NCBI GenBank assembly: GCA_002305015.1
Contig: DBPW01000010.1
Span: 1 to 29,291, forward strand
DNA length: 29,291 nt
DNA from: Bacteroidales bacterium UBA1410
Lineage (GTDB): Bacteria; Bacteroidota; Bacteroidia; Bacteroidales; Dysgonomonadaceae
Direction: 5' to 3'
This document shows positions 15,630 to 22,548 of this stretch, piece by piece. The notes under the pieces were generated by a model. It was not told the origin of the DNA. It worked only from the letters and a program-made list of their open reading frames with translations, and ran no database searches. A program made the translations under genes and the position numbers. The number at the start of each line of letters is the position of its first letter. Within the stretch, counting starts at the first letter, position 1.

Positions 15630-15662
15630 GTACCAAGTCCGTACCAAGGCTGCACCAAGTAC
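15630..15662. repeat. Three tandem 11-bp repeats
   Basis: GTACCAAGTCC, GTACCAAGGCT and GCACCAAGTAC follow each other without gaps. The 8-base core G(T/C)ACCAAG repeats every 11 bases, about one helical turn, so the three cores face the same side of the DNA. This is the geometry of a cooperative protein-binding array; no binding protein is known. Confidence 0.6.
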
Positions 15663-16005
15663 GCTTGACAATTTTGTTGATTATACTTCAAAAACGCAAA
15701 TCGAACTTATTTCCAAACAACGGAATTTGCCGTTTTTGTCCTCTCCTTGATGCAGACATGAAGCGAACGTTTTACCTTTATGTCGCGGTCAAAGGATATC
15801 ATTGCGGTTTTCTAACGGATTTACAAGAGAATAATCACTACTAAAAGAAAGCTCTTTGAATACAATTTCGATGACAAACGACAACTGATTTCGATTGATG
15901 GCGAAAATAATCCCTATTTTTGGTCGAAATCATACTGCTGCCATGGTTAGAATGTTTCTTGTGTTATATCTGTCGGTTGACTTTACAGATTTGGCTCAAA
16001 TTTTG

Positions 16006-16013
16006 TATCTTTG
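16006..16013 (+). promoter_or_regulatory. -7 box for the lptB-ruvX-def operon
   Basis: TATCTTTG exactly matches TAnnTTTG and lies 19 bases before the chosen lptB ATG. An upstream TTGAC (15977-15981) is 26 bases away, somewhat too far for a standard -33 box. Confidence 0.5.
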
Positions 16014-16032
16014 CATAAATTTTTCGATAATA

Positions 16033-16836
16033 ATGGATGAGAATTTAGTTGATGTGGTGAATGTTGTAGAAACTTCCAATTTGGAAGATGAACCACTGAT
16101 GTTGCGTACCGAGAATTTGGTAAAGAAATATCGGACGCGTACAGTGGTGGATCATGTTTCCATTAATGTATGCCAAGGAGAGATTGTCGGGCTGTTGGGA
16201 CCGAACGGTGCAGGAAAAACCACTACTTTTTATATGGCAGTGGGATTAATTGTTCCTAATGAAGGCGAAATTTATCTTGGCAACACCAATATAACTAAGT
16301 TTCCTGTTTACAAACGTGCGCGCCATGGCGTAGGTTATCTGGCACAGGAGGCATCCATTTTCAGAAAAATGACAGTGGAAGACAATATCCGTTCCGTATT
16401 GGAGTTTACCGATAAAACACCGAATGAACAGAAACAAAAACTCGAAAGCTTGATTTCGGAATTCGGGTTGCAAAAAGTCCGGAAAAATCAAGGTGATCGT
16501 TTGTCGGGTGGTGAACGTCGTCGTGCTGAAATTGCCCGTTGTTTGGCTATCGATCCCAAGTTTATCATGCTCGATGAACCTTTTGCCGGTATCGATCCAA
16601 TTGCTGTGCAGGATATACAATCCATTGTGGCTCAATTGAAATATCGCAACATCGGCATTTTGATAACCGATCATAATGTCGACGAAACACTCAGTATTAC
16701 GGATCGTGCCTATCTTCTCTTCGAAGGTAAAGTATTGTTTCAGGGAACGGCGGAAGAATTGGCAGCTAATCCCATTGTTAGAGAGAAGTACTTGGGACAC
16801 GATTTTGAATTGCGTCGCAGAAAATTTCAGGTTTAA
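16033..16836 (+). CDS. lptB: Lipopolysaccharide export ABC ATPase LptB
   Basis: From this ATG the protein has 267 residues. LptB is the cytoplasmic ATPase of the LptB2FG complex that extracts lipopolysaccharide from the inner membrane. Visible motifs: Walker A GPNGAGKT, Q-loop at YLAQEASIFRKMTVEDN (characteristic of LptB), ABC signature LSGGERRRAEIAR, Walker B FIMLDEPFAGIDP and the H-loop ITDHNV. About 23 acidic N-terminal residues before MLRTENLVKKY are not in E. coli LptB. The frame is open back to 15895, but the -7 box at 16006-16013 lies within that extension, so 16033 is preferred; a start at the later MLRTENL is also possible. It leads lptB-ruvX-def, with 8-base gaps. Confidence 0.93.
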   Translation: MDENLVDVVNVVETSNLEDEPLMLRTENLVKKYRTRTVVDHVSINVCQGEIVGLLGPNGAGKTTTFYMAVGLIVPNEGEIYLGNTNITKFPVYKRARHGVGYLAQEASIFRKMTVEDNIRSVLEFTDKTPNEQKQKLESLISEFGLQKVRKNQGDRLSGGERRRAEIARCLAIDPKFIMLDEPFAGIDPIAVQDIQSIVAQLKYRNIGILITDHNVDETLSITDRAYLLFEGKVLFQGTAEELAANPIVREKYLGHDFELRRRKFQV

Positions 16837-16844
16837 CAGATGAT

Positions 16845-17267
16845 ATGGGGCGACTTCTTGCCATCGATTACGGGAAAAAACGCACAGGTATTGCGGTGAG
16901 CGATCCGTTGCAGATTATTGCAAACGGACTAACAACCGTCAAAACTTCAGAAATATTTGATTTTCTTCGCGATTATCTGCAAAAAGAAGAGGTATCCGCC
17001 ATTGTTGTAGGATTGCCCAAGCAAATGAACGGCGAGATGTCGGAAAATATGCAGCGGGTTCAAGTTTTTGTCCATAAATTGAGGCAAATATATCCCTCTG
17101 TTCCGATAGCATATTTCGATGAACGTTTCTCGTCGAAAATGGCGCATCAGGCCATGATTGACGGTGGATTGAAGAAAAAAGACAGACAAAACAAGGCATT
17201 GGTCGACGAAATCAGTGCAACCATTATTCTTCAAGGATATATGGAAAGTAAACGAATGAGACAGTAA
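16845..17267 (+). CDS. ruvX: Putative Holliday junction resolvase / pre-16S rRNA nuclease RuvX (YqgF)
   Basis: The 140-residue protein has the RNase H-like fold of the YqgF family: LAIDYGKKRTGIAVSD with the first catalytic Asp, VVGLPKQMNG, and YFDERFSSKMAHQAM with the second acidic site, then KKKDRQNKALVDEISATIILQGYM carrying the final Asp. E. coli YqgF is linked to processing of the 16S rRNA 5' end; the resolvase role rests mainly on structural similarity. It lies 8 bases after lptB and 8 before def. Confidence 0.93.
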   Translation: MGRLLAIDYGKKRTGIAVSDPLQIIANGLTTVKTSEIFDFLRDYLQKEEVSAIVVGLPKQMNGEMSENMQRVQVFVHKLRQIYPSVPIAYFDERFSSKMAHQAMIDGGLKKKDRQNKALVDEISATIILQGYMESKRMRQ

Positions 17268-17275
17268 TACGAACG

Positions 17276-17833
17276 ATGATTTTACCGATATACATTTATG
17301 GGCAACCCGTTTTGAGAAAAGTTGCCAACAATATTGATCCTGCAAACTACCCTCATTTGAAGGAGTTGATCGCGAATATGTTTGAAACGATGTACAATGC
17401 CGATGGCGTTGGATTGGCAGCTCCACAGGTTGGGCTCGAAGATCGTATTTTTGTTGTTGATCTCACGGTATTGGCAGACGAAGATCCCGAATTCGACGGG
17501 TTTAAGAAAGTGTTTATCAATGCGCATATTTTAGAACGAACGGGCGATATCGAACTTATGGAGGAGGGTTGTTTAAGCTTACCGGGAATCCATGAGAAGG
17601 TGCCGCGTGAAAATAGCATACGCATTCAATATCTCGATGAAAATTTGCAGCCGCATGATGAAGTATATGAAGGGTATAAAGCACGCGCCATTCAACACGA
17701 ATACGATCATCTGGACGGAATTTTGTTTGTGGATAAAATTAATCCTATGCGCAAGAGGTTGATCAAAAGCAAACTATCGAATCTGATGAAAGGCAAAACC
17801 GATTGCCATTATAAGGTGAAAACGTTAAAATGA
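17276..17833 (+). CDS. def: Peptide deformylase
   Basis: The 185-residue enzyme removes the formyl group from the initiator methionine of new proteins at the ribosome. All three family motifs are intact: GVGLAAPQ (44-51), EEGCLS (96-101, metal ligand Cys99) and HEYDH (141-145, two His ligands and catalytic Glu142). The insert between motifs and the C-terminus are of the type 1 Gram-negative kind. It is the last gene of lptB-ruvX-def. Its final 9 bases overlap the tail of the convergent pgl gene, leaving no room for a terminator between them. Confidence 0.95.
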   Translation: MILPIYIYGQPVLRKVANNIDPANYPHLKELIANMFETMYNADGVGLAAPQVGLEDRIFVVDLTVLADEDPEFDGFKKVFINAHILERTGDIELMEEGCLSLPGIHEKVPRENSIRIQYLDENLQPHDEVYEGYKARAIQHEYDHLDGILFVDKINPMRKRLIKSKLSNLMKGKTDCHYKVKTLK

Positions 17834-18559
17834 ATATGAACCGGCAGCAAGTTTTTTAGCCGCCTCACGATCCATGAACCATATTAAATTTCCTGATGTG
17901 GGGCAAACTTTGGCGGCCGGATAACGTTTTTGTGCTGTTTCTTTTGATTCGATAATTTCTTTTACCTTATCGGCTTTGGCTTCTCCGGCAACCAGAAAAG
18001 CCACATTTTGTGCGGCGTTGATTGTTTTTCCCGAAAGACTGATGCGCTTTTGTCCTGTTTGCGGATGTATTCCTACAACGCAAAGTTCTTCCGTATCCCA
18101 TAAATAGAGCTGGTGAGGGAATATGGATGCTGTATGTCCGTCTTCACCCATTCCCAGCATGAGAATATCGAAAGAGGGGATACCCTTCACAGTCCTTACC
18201 TCTCTTTGCAGTACTTCTGCATAGCGTTTGGCTTCTCTTTCGGGATCGTTTTCTCCGTAGATGCGGAAAATATGTTCTTCCGGAATAGCAATTCGATCAA
18301 AAAGATGCTCCTTGGTCATTTTATAATTGCTCTCATTGTCGGTGGGAGGAACGCAACGTTCATCGCTCCAAAAAAATTTAATCTTTTTCCAGTCGATATC
18401 GGTCGTGTGGTGTTCTGCCCAATAATCGAATAACGATTTTGGAGTAGAACCACCCGATAAAGCCAACGTCATTTCTTCCTGTTGGGACAATATGGTTTTC
18501 ATCCAATCGGTAAAAGCTTGGTTAAGAGAAAAGATGTCTTGCGCTATTTTTATTTCCAT
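17825..18559 (-). CDS. pgl: 6-phosphogluconolactonase
   Basis: The 244-residue protein belongs to the DevB/Pgl group of the glucosamine-6-phosphate isomerase-like fold. It has the phosphate loop LALSGGSTPKSLFDYW (about 32-47), FWSDERCVPPTDNESNYKM (84-102) and the LGMGEDGHTASIFP signature near 156-169. It hydrolyses 6-phosphogluconolactone to 6-phosphogluconate, the second step of the oxidative pentose phosphate pathway, directly following zwf. The gap to zwf is 64 bases and contains a hairpin. The 3' end overlaps def tail to tail by 9 bases. Confidence 0.95.
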   Translation of the reverse strand: MEIKIAQDIFSLNQAFTDWMKTILSQQEEMTLALSGGSTPKSLFDYWAEHHTTDIDWKKIKFFWSDERCVPPTDNESNYKMTKEHLFDRIAIPEEHIFRIYGENDPEREAKRYAEVLQREVRTVKGIPSFDILMLGMGEDGHTASIFPHQLYLWDTEELCVVGIHPQTGQKRISLSGKTINAAQNVAFLVAGEAKADKVKEIIESKETAQKRYPAAKVCPTSGNLIWFMDREAAKKLAAGSYSF

Positions 18560-18578
18560 TTTTTTATAACGATTTTGT

Positions 18579-18605
18579 CTGCCGATTAGAAATTCGGCAG
18601 TTTTT
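18579..18605 (+). terminator. Hairpin between zwf and pgl, terminator-like on the plus strand
   Basis: CTGCCGA and TCGGCAG form a perfect 7-bp stem around an 8-base loop, followed on the plus strand by TTTTT. The flanking genes run on the minus strand, where no T-tract follows, so for them it is an intercistronic hairpin. On the plus strand it could stop read-through coming from def. Confidence 0.5.
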
Positions 18606-18623
18606 CCTTTTGTGGATAAACAA

Positions 18624-20153
18624 TTACAATTCGCAGTACATGCCGTCTTCTGCTAAATTTTTGCACGGATAGCGCCATGTGTCGTCTTTCCCTTCGATGA
18701 GTCTGTCTGCAACATCGGGGCCCCATGTACCTGCGGGATAACCGTATAAAGGGGCATCGGGATGATTTTCCCAATAATCGAGAATGGGTTGCACAAATTT
18801 CCATGTTTCCTCCACGGCTTCGCCATCCATAAATAACGTATTGTCGCCTAACATGCAATCGAGAAGCAACCGTTCATACGGATCGGGAATGTATTGATTG
18901 CTCAACTCGGAATAATGAAAATCCATATTCACCGATTTTACCAAATAATCGTTTCCCGGCACTTTCATGCCGGTTTTCAGTAAAATGCCCTCGTCGGGAT
19001 GAATCCGCAGAATCAGTTGGTTGTTAAGCTTATCTGCCGAACCTTCATGTCGAAAAAGAGGCAAGGGGGAAGGTTTGAAATGGATGACAACTTCCGATAC
19101 CCGAGTAGGTAAACGTTTCCCTGTACGAATATAGAAAGGTACATCAGCCCATCGCCAATTGTCGATAAAAAATTTCATGGCGATATAGGTCTCCGTGCGC
19201 GAATTTTTGTCGACATGAGGTTCTTCGCGGTAGCCCGGATAATGTTTTCCCCGTATGGTTGAAGCTGTATATTGACCTCTGATGACATGATTTTTCAAGT
19301 CGTATTCGCTGAGGGGGTGCAGCGCCCTGAAAACTTTCATTTTTTCGTATCGGATATCTTGTGGCGTGATTTTTATCGGAGGCTCCATGGCCACAAGCGA
19401 AACCATCTGCAGCAAGTGGTTTTGCACCATATCGCGCAATGCTCCGGCATGATCGTAATATTCGCCTCGGCCTTCAACCCCAATGTTTTCTGCTGCAGTG
19501 ATTTCTACGTGTTGAACGAAATTTCGGTTCCATAAGGGTTCATAAATGCCGTTGGCAAAGCGTGTAACCATTAGGTTTTGTACTGTTTCTTTGCCTAAAT
19601 AATGGTCGATACGATAAATTTGCTCTTCTTCGAAAAATTCCAGCAGCAACTTGTTTAATTCTTTGGCGGATAGAAGATTGTGACCGAACGGTTTTTCAAA
19701 TACGATACGGCGGAATCCCTTTTGTTGAAAGGTAAGTCCTTGTCCGTAAAGAAATTTCGGAATCAACGCATATAAACTTGGAGGAGTGGAGAGATAAAAA
19801 ATATAATTATAGCCGAGGTTGAATTTTTTGTTTAATTCGGTCAATTTATCTTTCACCAAAACATACTCTTCTCCATTTTCGGTGTTGATACTGAGATAAA
19901 AAATTTTGGACAGGAAGTTGTTTATTATATTGGGTTCGGCGTTTTTAAAGTTAGAAAACTCGTTGATTCCTTTTTTCATTTTTTCGCGAAACGCATGATC
20001 TGTATAGGGGGAACGACTTACGCCCAATACGGCAAAACCGTCGGGTAACAGATTGTTCATAAACAGATCGAAGACCGCAGGAAGAAGTTTTCGATAAGTA
20101 AGATCGCCCGAAGCTCCGAAAATTACCAATGCTTGATTTGTTGTTTTTTTCAT
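18624..20153 (-). CDS. zwf: Glucose-6-phosphate 1-dehydrogenase
   Basis: The 509-residue enzyme oxidises glucose 6-phosphate to 6-phosphogluconolactone with NADP+ or NAD+. The N-terminal Rossmann motif is IFGASGDLTYRKLLP (11-25), the EKPFGHNL substrate segment is at 153-160, and the active-site signature RIDHYLGKE with catalytic His184 is at 181-189. The length is standard. Its ATG overlaps the stop of the GH88 gene by 4 bases (ATGA), so it is probably translationally coupled to it, and pgl follows. A gnd (6-phosphogluconate dehydrogenase) gene, often grouped with zwf-pgl in Bacteroidales, is not in this window. Confidence 0.96.
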   Translation of the reverse strand: MKKTTNQALVIFGASGDLTYRKLLPAVFDLFMNNLLPDGFAVLGVSRSPYTDHAFREKMKKGINEFSNFKNAEPNIINNFLSKIFYLSINTENGEEYVLVKDKLTELNKKFNLGYNYIFYLSTPPSLYALIPKFLYGQGLTFQQKGFRRIVFEKPFGHNLLSAKELNKLLLEFFEEEQIYRIDHYLGKETVQNLMVTRFANGIYEPLWNRNFVQHVEITAAENIGVEGRGEYYDHAGALRDMVQNHLLQMVSLVAMEPPIKITPQDIRYEKMKVFRALHPLSEYDLKNHVIRGQYTASTIRGKHYPGYREEPHVDKNSRTETYIAMKFFIDNWRWADVPFYIRTGKRLPTRVSEVVIHFKPSPLPLFRHEGSADKLNNQLILRIHPDEGILLKTGMKVPGNDYLVKSVNMDFHYSELSNQYIPDPYERLLLDCMLGDNTLFMDGEAVEETWKFVQPILDYWENHPDAPLYGYPAGTWGPDVADRLIEGKDDTWRYPCKNLAEDGMYCEL

Positions 20154-21352
20154 TTTTCCAACTCTTTTTTTCTTTTCAATGCTTCCAGAAAATAGTAATC
20201 GGCATAGTTGAGCGGCACATCCACTTCCGAGTTGTGAGGCAGGCTGCCTACCGAATGCATGAGCAAAAAATAGCCGTTTTCGCCTACTTTTGCTCTATAA
20301 GCCGGGCTTGCAAGAGTATTCATGATGTGGTCCGCCCACCCTTTGTAATCTTTTTTTGTCGAATAAGTCGATATCTCATACAAGGCCGATGCCAAAATTG
20401 CTGCTGCAGAAGCATCACGGTAGGTATTCGGAATATCGGGTGCATCATAATCCCAATAAGGAACCCCGTCTTCGGGATAATGAGGATGACCGGCAACGAA
20501 TTCCAGGGCTTTTTCCGCCTGATGCAGGTATTTCGGATCGCTTGTTTCGCGATAACACATCACAAAACCGTATATTCCCCAGGATTGACCTCGTGACCAT
20601 GCACTTTCGTCGGAATAACCCTGATGCGTGTTTTTGTGCCGTACCGTTCCGTCAACAGGGTCGTAATCCACTACATGCCACGTACTGTAATCCGGGCGAT
20701 AATGATTTTTCATCGTTTGGTCGGCATGACTCACGGCTATGCGGTAAAAAGTGGAATCGCCCGTTAGTTTGGTGGCTTTGAAAAGCAGCTCCAGATTCAT
20801 CATATTGTCGATAATGACGGGGCATTTCCAGTCTTTTTTCGGATTGGCATTCCATGACTGAATGATTCCCGCACCGGGTTTATAGCGGGTGATGAGGGAT
20901 TTGGCTGCCTGCACGATCACCTTTTCGTAGGCTTTGTTCCCCGTCAGCCGCAAACCGTTTCCGTAACTGCAATTGATCATGAATCCCACATCGTGCGTGT
21001 TGGTCAGATATTGAACCGTGTCCAGGGCTTCGGTGTGTTTTTCTGCCGGCATTTTCCATTTTTCGTCTCCTGTCAATTCGTATACATACCACAGGCTTCC
21101 CGGGAAAAAACCGGAGGTCCATTCCGTTGGCGGGATGAATTTATATTTTCCGTTGATAAACGATTTGGGATTGAGAATTTTTCCCGAATCTTCAATCATT
21201 TTTGTCATCAATCCGTATTGTTTTGCAGCAAAATCCGTGTTTTCTGCTATATAATCAGCGTTAGCCGATTCGCTCTTCTTGTTTTTACCTTTACAAAAGG
21301 AGAAACTCACCAGTATGAAAGGCAGACATAATAAAAGAATTAATCTTTTCAT
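20150..21352 (-). CDS. GH88 unsaturated glucuronyl hydrolase
   Basis: The 400-residue protein has an N-terminal signal segment (LILLLCLPFILVSFSF) followed by Cys20; the sequence before Cys20 is not a classic lipobox, so lipidation is possible but unsure. The rest is a GH88 alpha/alpha barrel: HDVGFM with Asp121, VIIDNMMNLELLF with Asp182, and the HQGYSDESAWSRGQSWGIYGF signature. Spacing Asp121-Asp182 (61) equals that of the catalytic pair Asp88/Asp149 of Bacillus unsaturated glucuronyl hydrolase. It removes the 4,5-unsaturated uronic acid left by polysaccharide lyases from disaccharides of glycosaminoglycans or similar polymers. No lyase, sulfatase or SusCD gene is adjacent. It heads an operon with zwf and pgl. 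Confidence 0.9.
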   Translation of the reverse strand: MKRLILLLCLPFILVSFSFCKGKNKKSESANADYIAENTDFAAKQYGLMTKMIEDSGKILNPKSFINGKYKFIPPTEWTSGFFPGSLWYVYELTGDEKWKMPAEKHTEALDTVQYLTNTHDVGFMINCSYGNGLRLTGNKAYEKVIVQAAKSLITRYKPGAGIIQSWNANPKKDWKCPVIIDNMMNLELLFKATKLTGDSTFYRIAVSHADQTMKNHYRPDYSTWHVVDYDPVDGTVRHKNTHQGYSDESAWSRGQSWGIYGFVMCYRETSDPKYLHQAEKALEFVAGHPHYPEDGVPYWDYDAPDIPNTYRDASAAAILASALYEISTYSTKKDYKGWADHIMNTLASPAYRAKVGENGYFLLMHSVGSLPHNSEVDVPLNYADYYFLEALKRKKELEK

Positions 21353-21437
21353 TTTCGATGATTTATGTTTGTTTTAATCCATTTGTCGCGGATAGGTTTT
21401 GTTCTATTTATCGTAGGGAACAATTATCTGTTGATCT

Positions 21438-21463
21438 CGAAATATTTCATGAACGAAATATTT
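21438..21463. promoter_or_regulatory. Candidate operator in the GH88-zwf-pgl leader
   Basis: AAATATTTC (21440-21448) and GAAATATTT (21455-21463) are a perfect 9-bp inverted repeat with a 6-base centre; CGAAATATTT also repeats directly with a 16-base period. It lies just downstream of a minus-strand -7-like box and about 85 bases before the GH88 start, a position suited to repression. Confidence 0.5.
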
Positions 21464-21468
21464 GTTCT

Positions 21469-21476
21469 CAAAGATG
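21469..21476 (-). promoter_or_regulatory. Possible -7 box for GH88-zwf-pgl
   Basis: The minus strand reads CATCTTTG, the same one-mismatch version of TAnnTTTG found before dnaB. No -33 box is evident at standard spacing; a TTG occurs 24 bases upstream. Confidence 0.35.
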
Positions 21477-21504
21477 CAAAAAAGATTAGAATCAGAAATA
21501 CAAT

Positions 21505-22473
21505 TCATAATATTTTATCCATTATTCGGTTGGTTCGTGTAGCTGTGACGCAATTGCTTACCGGTTCACTCCCTTTTCCGTTCAGATAATTCACAATGCT
21601 TTCGATGAGATAAAACTGGATGTTTTCCGGGTTTTTCTCTATGAATTCTTGTCGACCTTTATCGTTTTCCAGTACGATGGGGGTGAAATCGAACGTAGAA
21701 CAGGAAAGTTTTCCTTGTGTTCCTATAAAATCGATTGCATCCACATGAGCATTTTTTGATGCGACAAAACTCCAACTTCCGCTTCCGACCACGCCTGATT
21801 CGAAACGAAATGCTCCACTTACCGAATCTTCCACCTCATATAATCCGGCAACATTGGAGGTAAATCCGTTGGCATCTTCAATCGGCCCCAATATATAATC
21901 GAGAAGATCAAGTTGATGCGAAGCCAAATCGTAAAAATAGCCTGCGCCGGCAATTTCTTTTTTAACTCTCCATGGCAAATTATCTTTGTTGAAATCTTCT
22001 TCACGTGGCGCAACGGCATAACGAATTTGTACCGTTGAAATATTTCCTATCGCTCCGTTATCGATCAGTTGTTTTACGCGAAGAAAATAAGGTAAAGTGC
22101 GGCGGTAATAAGCCACAAAACAGGGAACACCTGTTTCGTTTGCCACATTAACGATTTGCAGACATTCCTCATATGAAGCTGCCAATGGTTTTTCCACATA
22201 TACCGGTTTGCCGGCTTTCATCGTTTTGATGGCATATTCGGCATGTGATGCCGGTGGAGTAGCAACATATACGGCGTTTACTTCAGGGTCATGAATTAAA
22301 TCATCGGCATTGTCGTACCATTTTTTAATTCCGTGTCGCAAAGCATAGTCTTTGGCTTTTTCGGTGTCTCGTCTCATTACGGCCACAACGTCGGATCCTT
22401 CTACTTTTTGGAATGCGGGTCCACTTTTCTTCTCCGTCACATTTCCGCATCCGATAAATCCCCAATGTATCAT
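21505..22473 (-). CDS. Gfo/Idh/MocA family oxidoreductase (cytoplasmic)
   Basis: The 322-residue protein starts directly with the Rossmann loop WGFIGCGNVTEKK and has the VYVEKPLAAS catalytic-lysine motif near 92-101 and a GxGYFYDLASHQLDLLDYILG segment holding the conserved Asp/His pair. There is no signal peptide, so it is cytoplasmic, unlike the other family member at 26132-27520. Family members oxidise or reduce sugars and cyclitols with NAD(P); the substrate cannot be read from sequence. It starts 75 bases after the haem-lyase gene ends and is followed 150 bases on by the GH88 operon, so a role in uronide or sugar metabolism is possible but unproven. Confidence 0.87.
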   Translation of the reverse strand: MIHWGFIGCGNVTEKKSGPAFQKVEGSDVVAVMRRDTEKAKDYALRHGIKKWYDNADDLIHDPEVNAVYVATPPASHAEYAIKTMKAGKPVYVEKPLAASYEECLQIVNVANETGVPCFVAYYRRTLPYFLRVKQLIDNGAIGNISTVQIRYAVAPREEDFNKDNLPWRVKKEIAGAGYFYDLASHQLDLLDYILGPIEDANGFTSNVAGLYEVEDSVSGAFRFESGVVGSGSWSFVASKNAHVDAIDFIGTQGKLSCSTFDFTPIVLENDKGRQEFIEKNPENIQFYLIESIVNYLNGKGSEPVSNCVTATRTNRIMDKIL

Positions 22474-22548
22474 TTTATTATCTTCTATTTATACGGTTTA
22501 GATTTTTTATAAATAATTTGTTCTTTGTGTAAAATGCATGGCATACAA

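Larger units (their letters stand above)
15441..16032. other. 592-base stretch without a convincing gene
   Basis: No frame here gives a protein of normal length with a start near a promoter. The stretch holds three tandem 11-bp units (15630-15662), a 28-codon frame from the ATG at 15758, and an unrelated 30-to-40-codon frame ending at 15950 whose residues (ISIDGENNPYFW) faintly resemble the start of a BRO-N/antirepressor domain. These scraps suggest decayed foreign DNA, but none is strong. The lptB -7 box lies at its right end. The lptB frame itself is open back to 15895, but that extension runs through the promoter and is not counted as coding. Confidence 0.5.

Noticed and set aside
15758..15844. 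A 28-codon frame (MKRTFYLYV...) as a small gene
   Set aside because: No promoter or ribosome-binding site, no homologous family recalled; kept only as a possible relic in the gene-free stretch.
15895..16032. Upstream in-frame extension of lptB adding 46 residues
   Set aside because: The extension runs through an exact -7 promoter box (16006-16013), and its residues are not part of the ABC ATPase family; 16033 fits the promoter and the protein.
16246..16800. A 184-codon minus-strand frame inside lptB
   Set aside because: It mirrors the conserved ABC ATPase motifs of the opposite strand and has no family features of its own.
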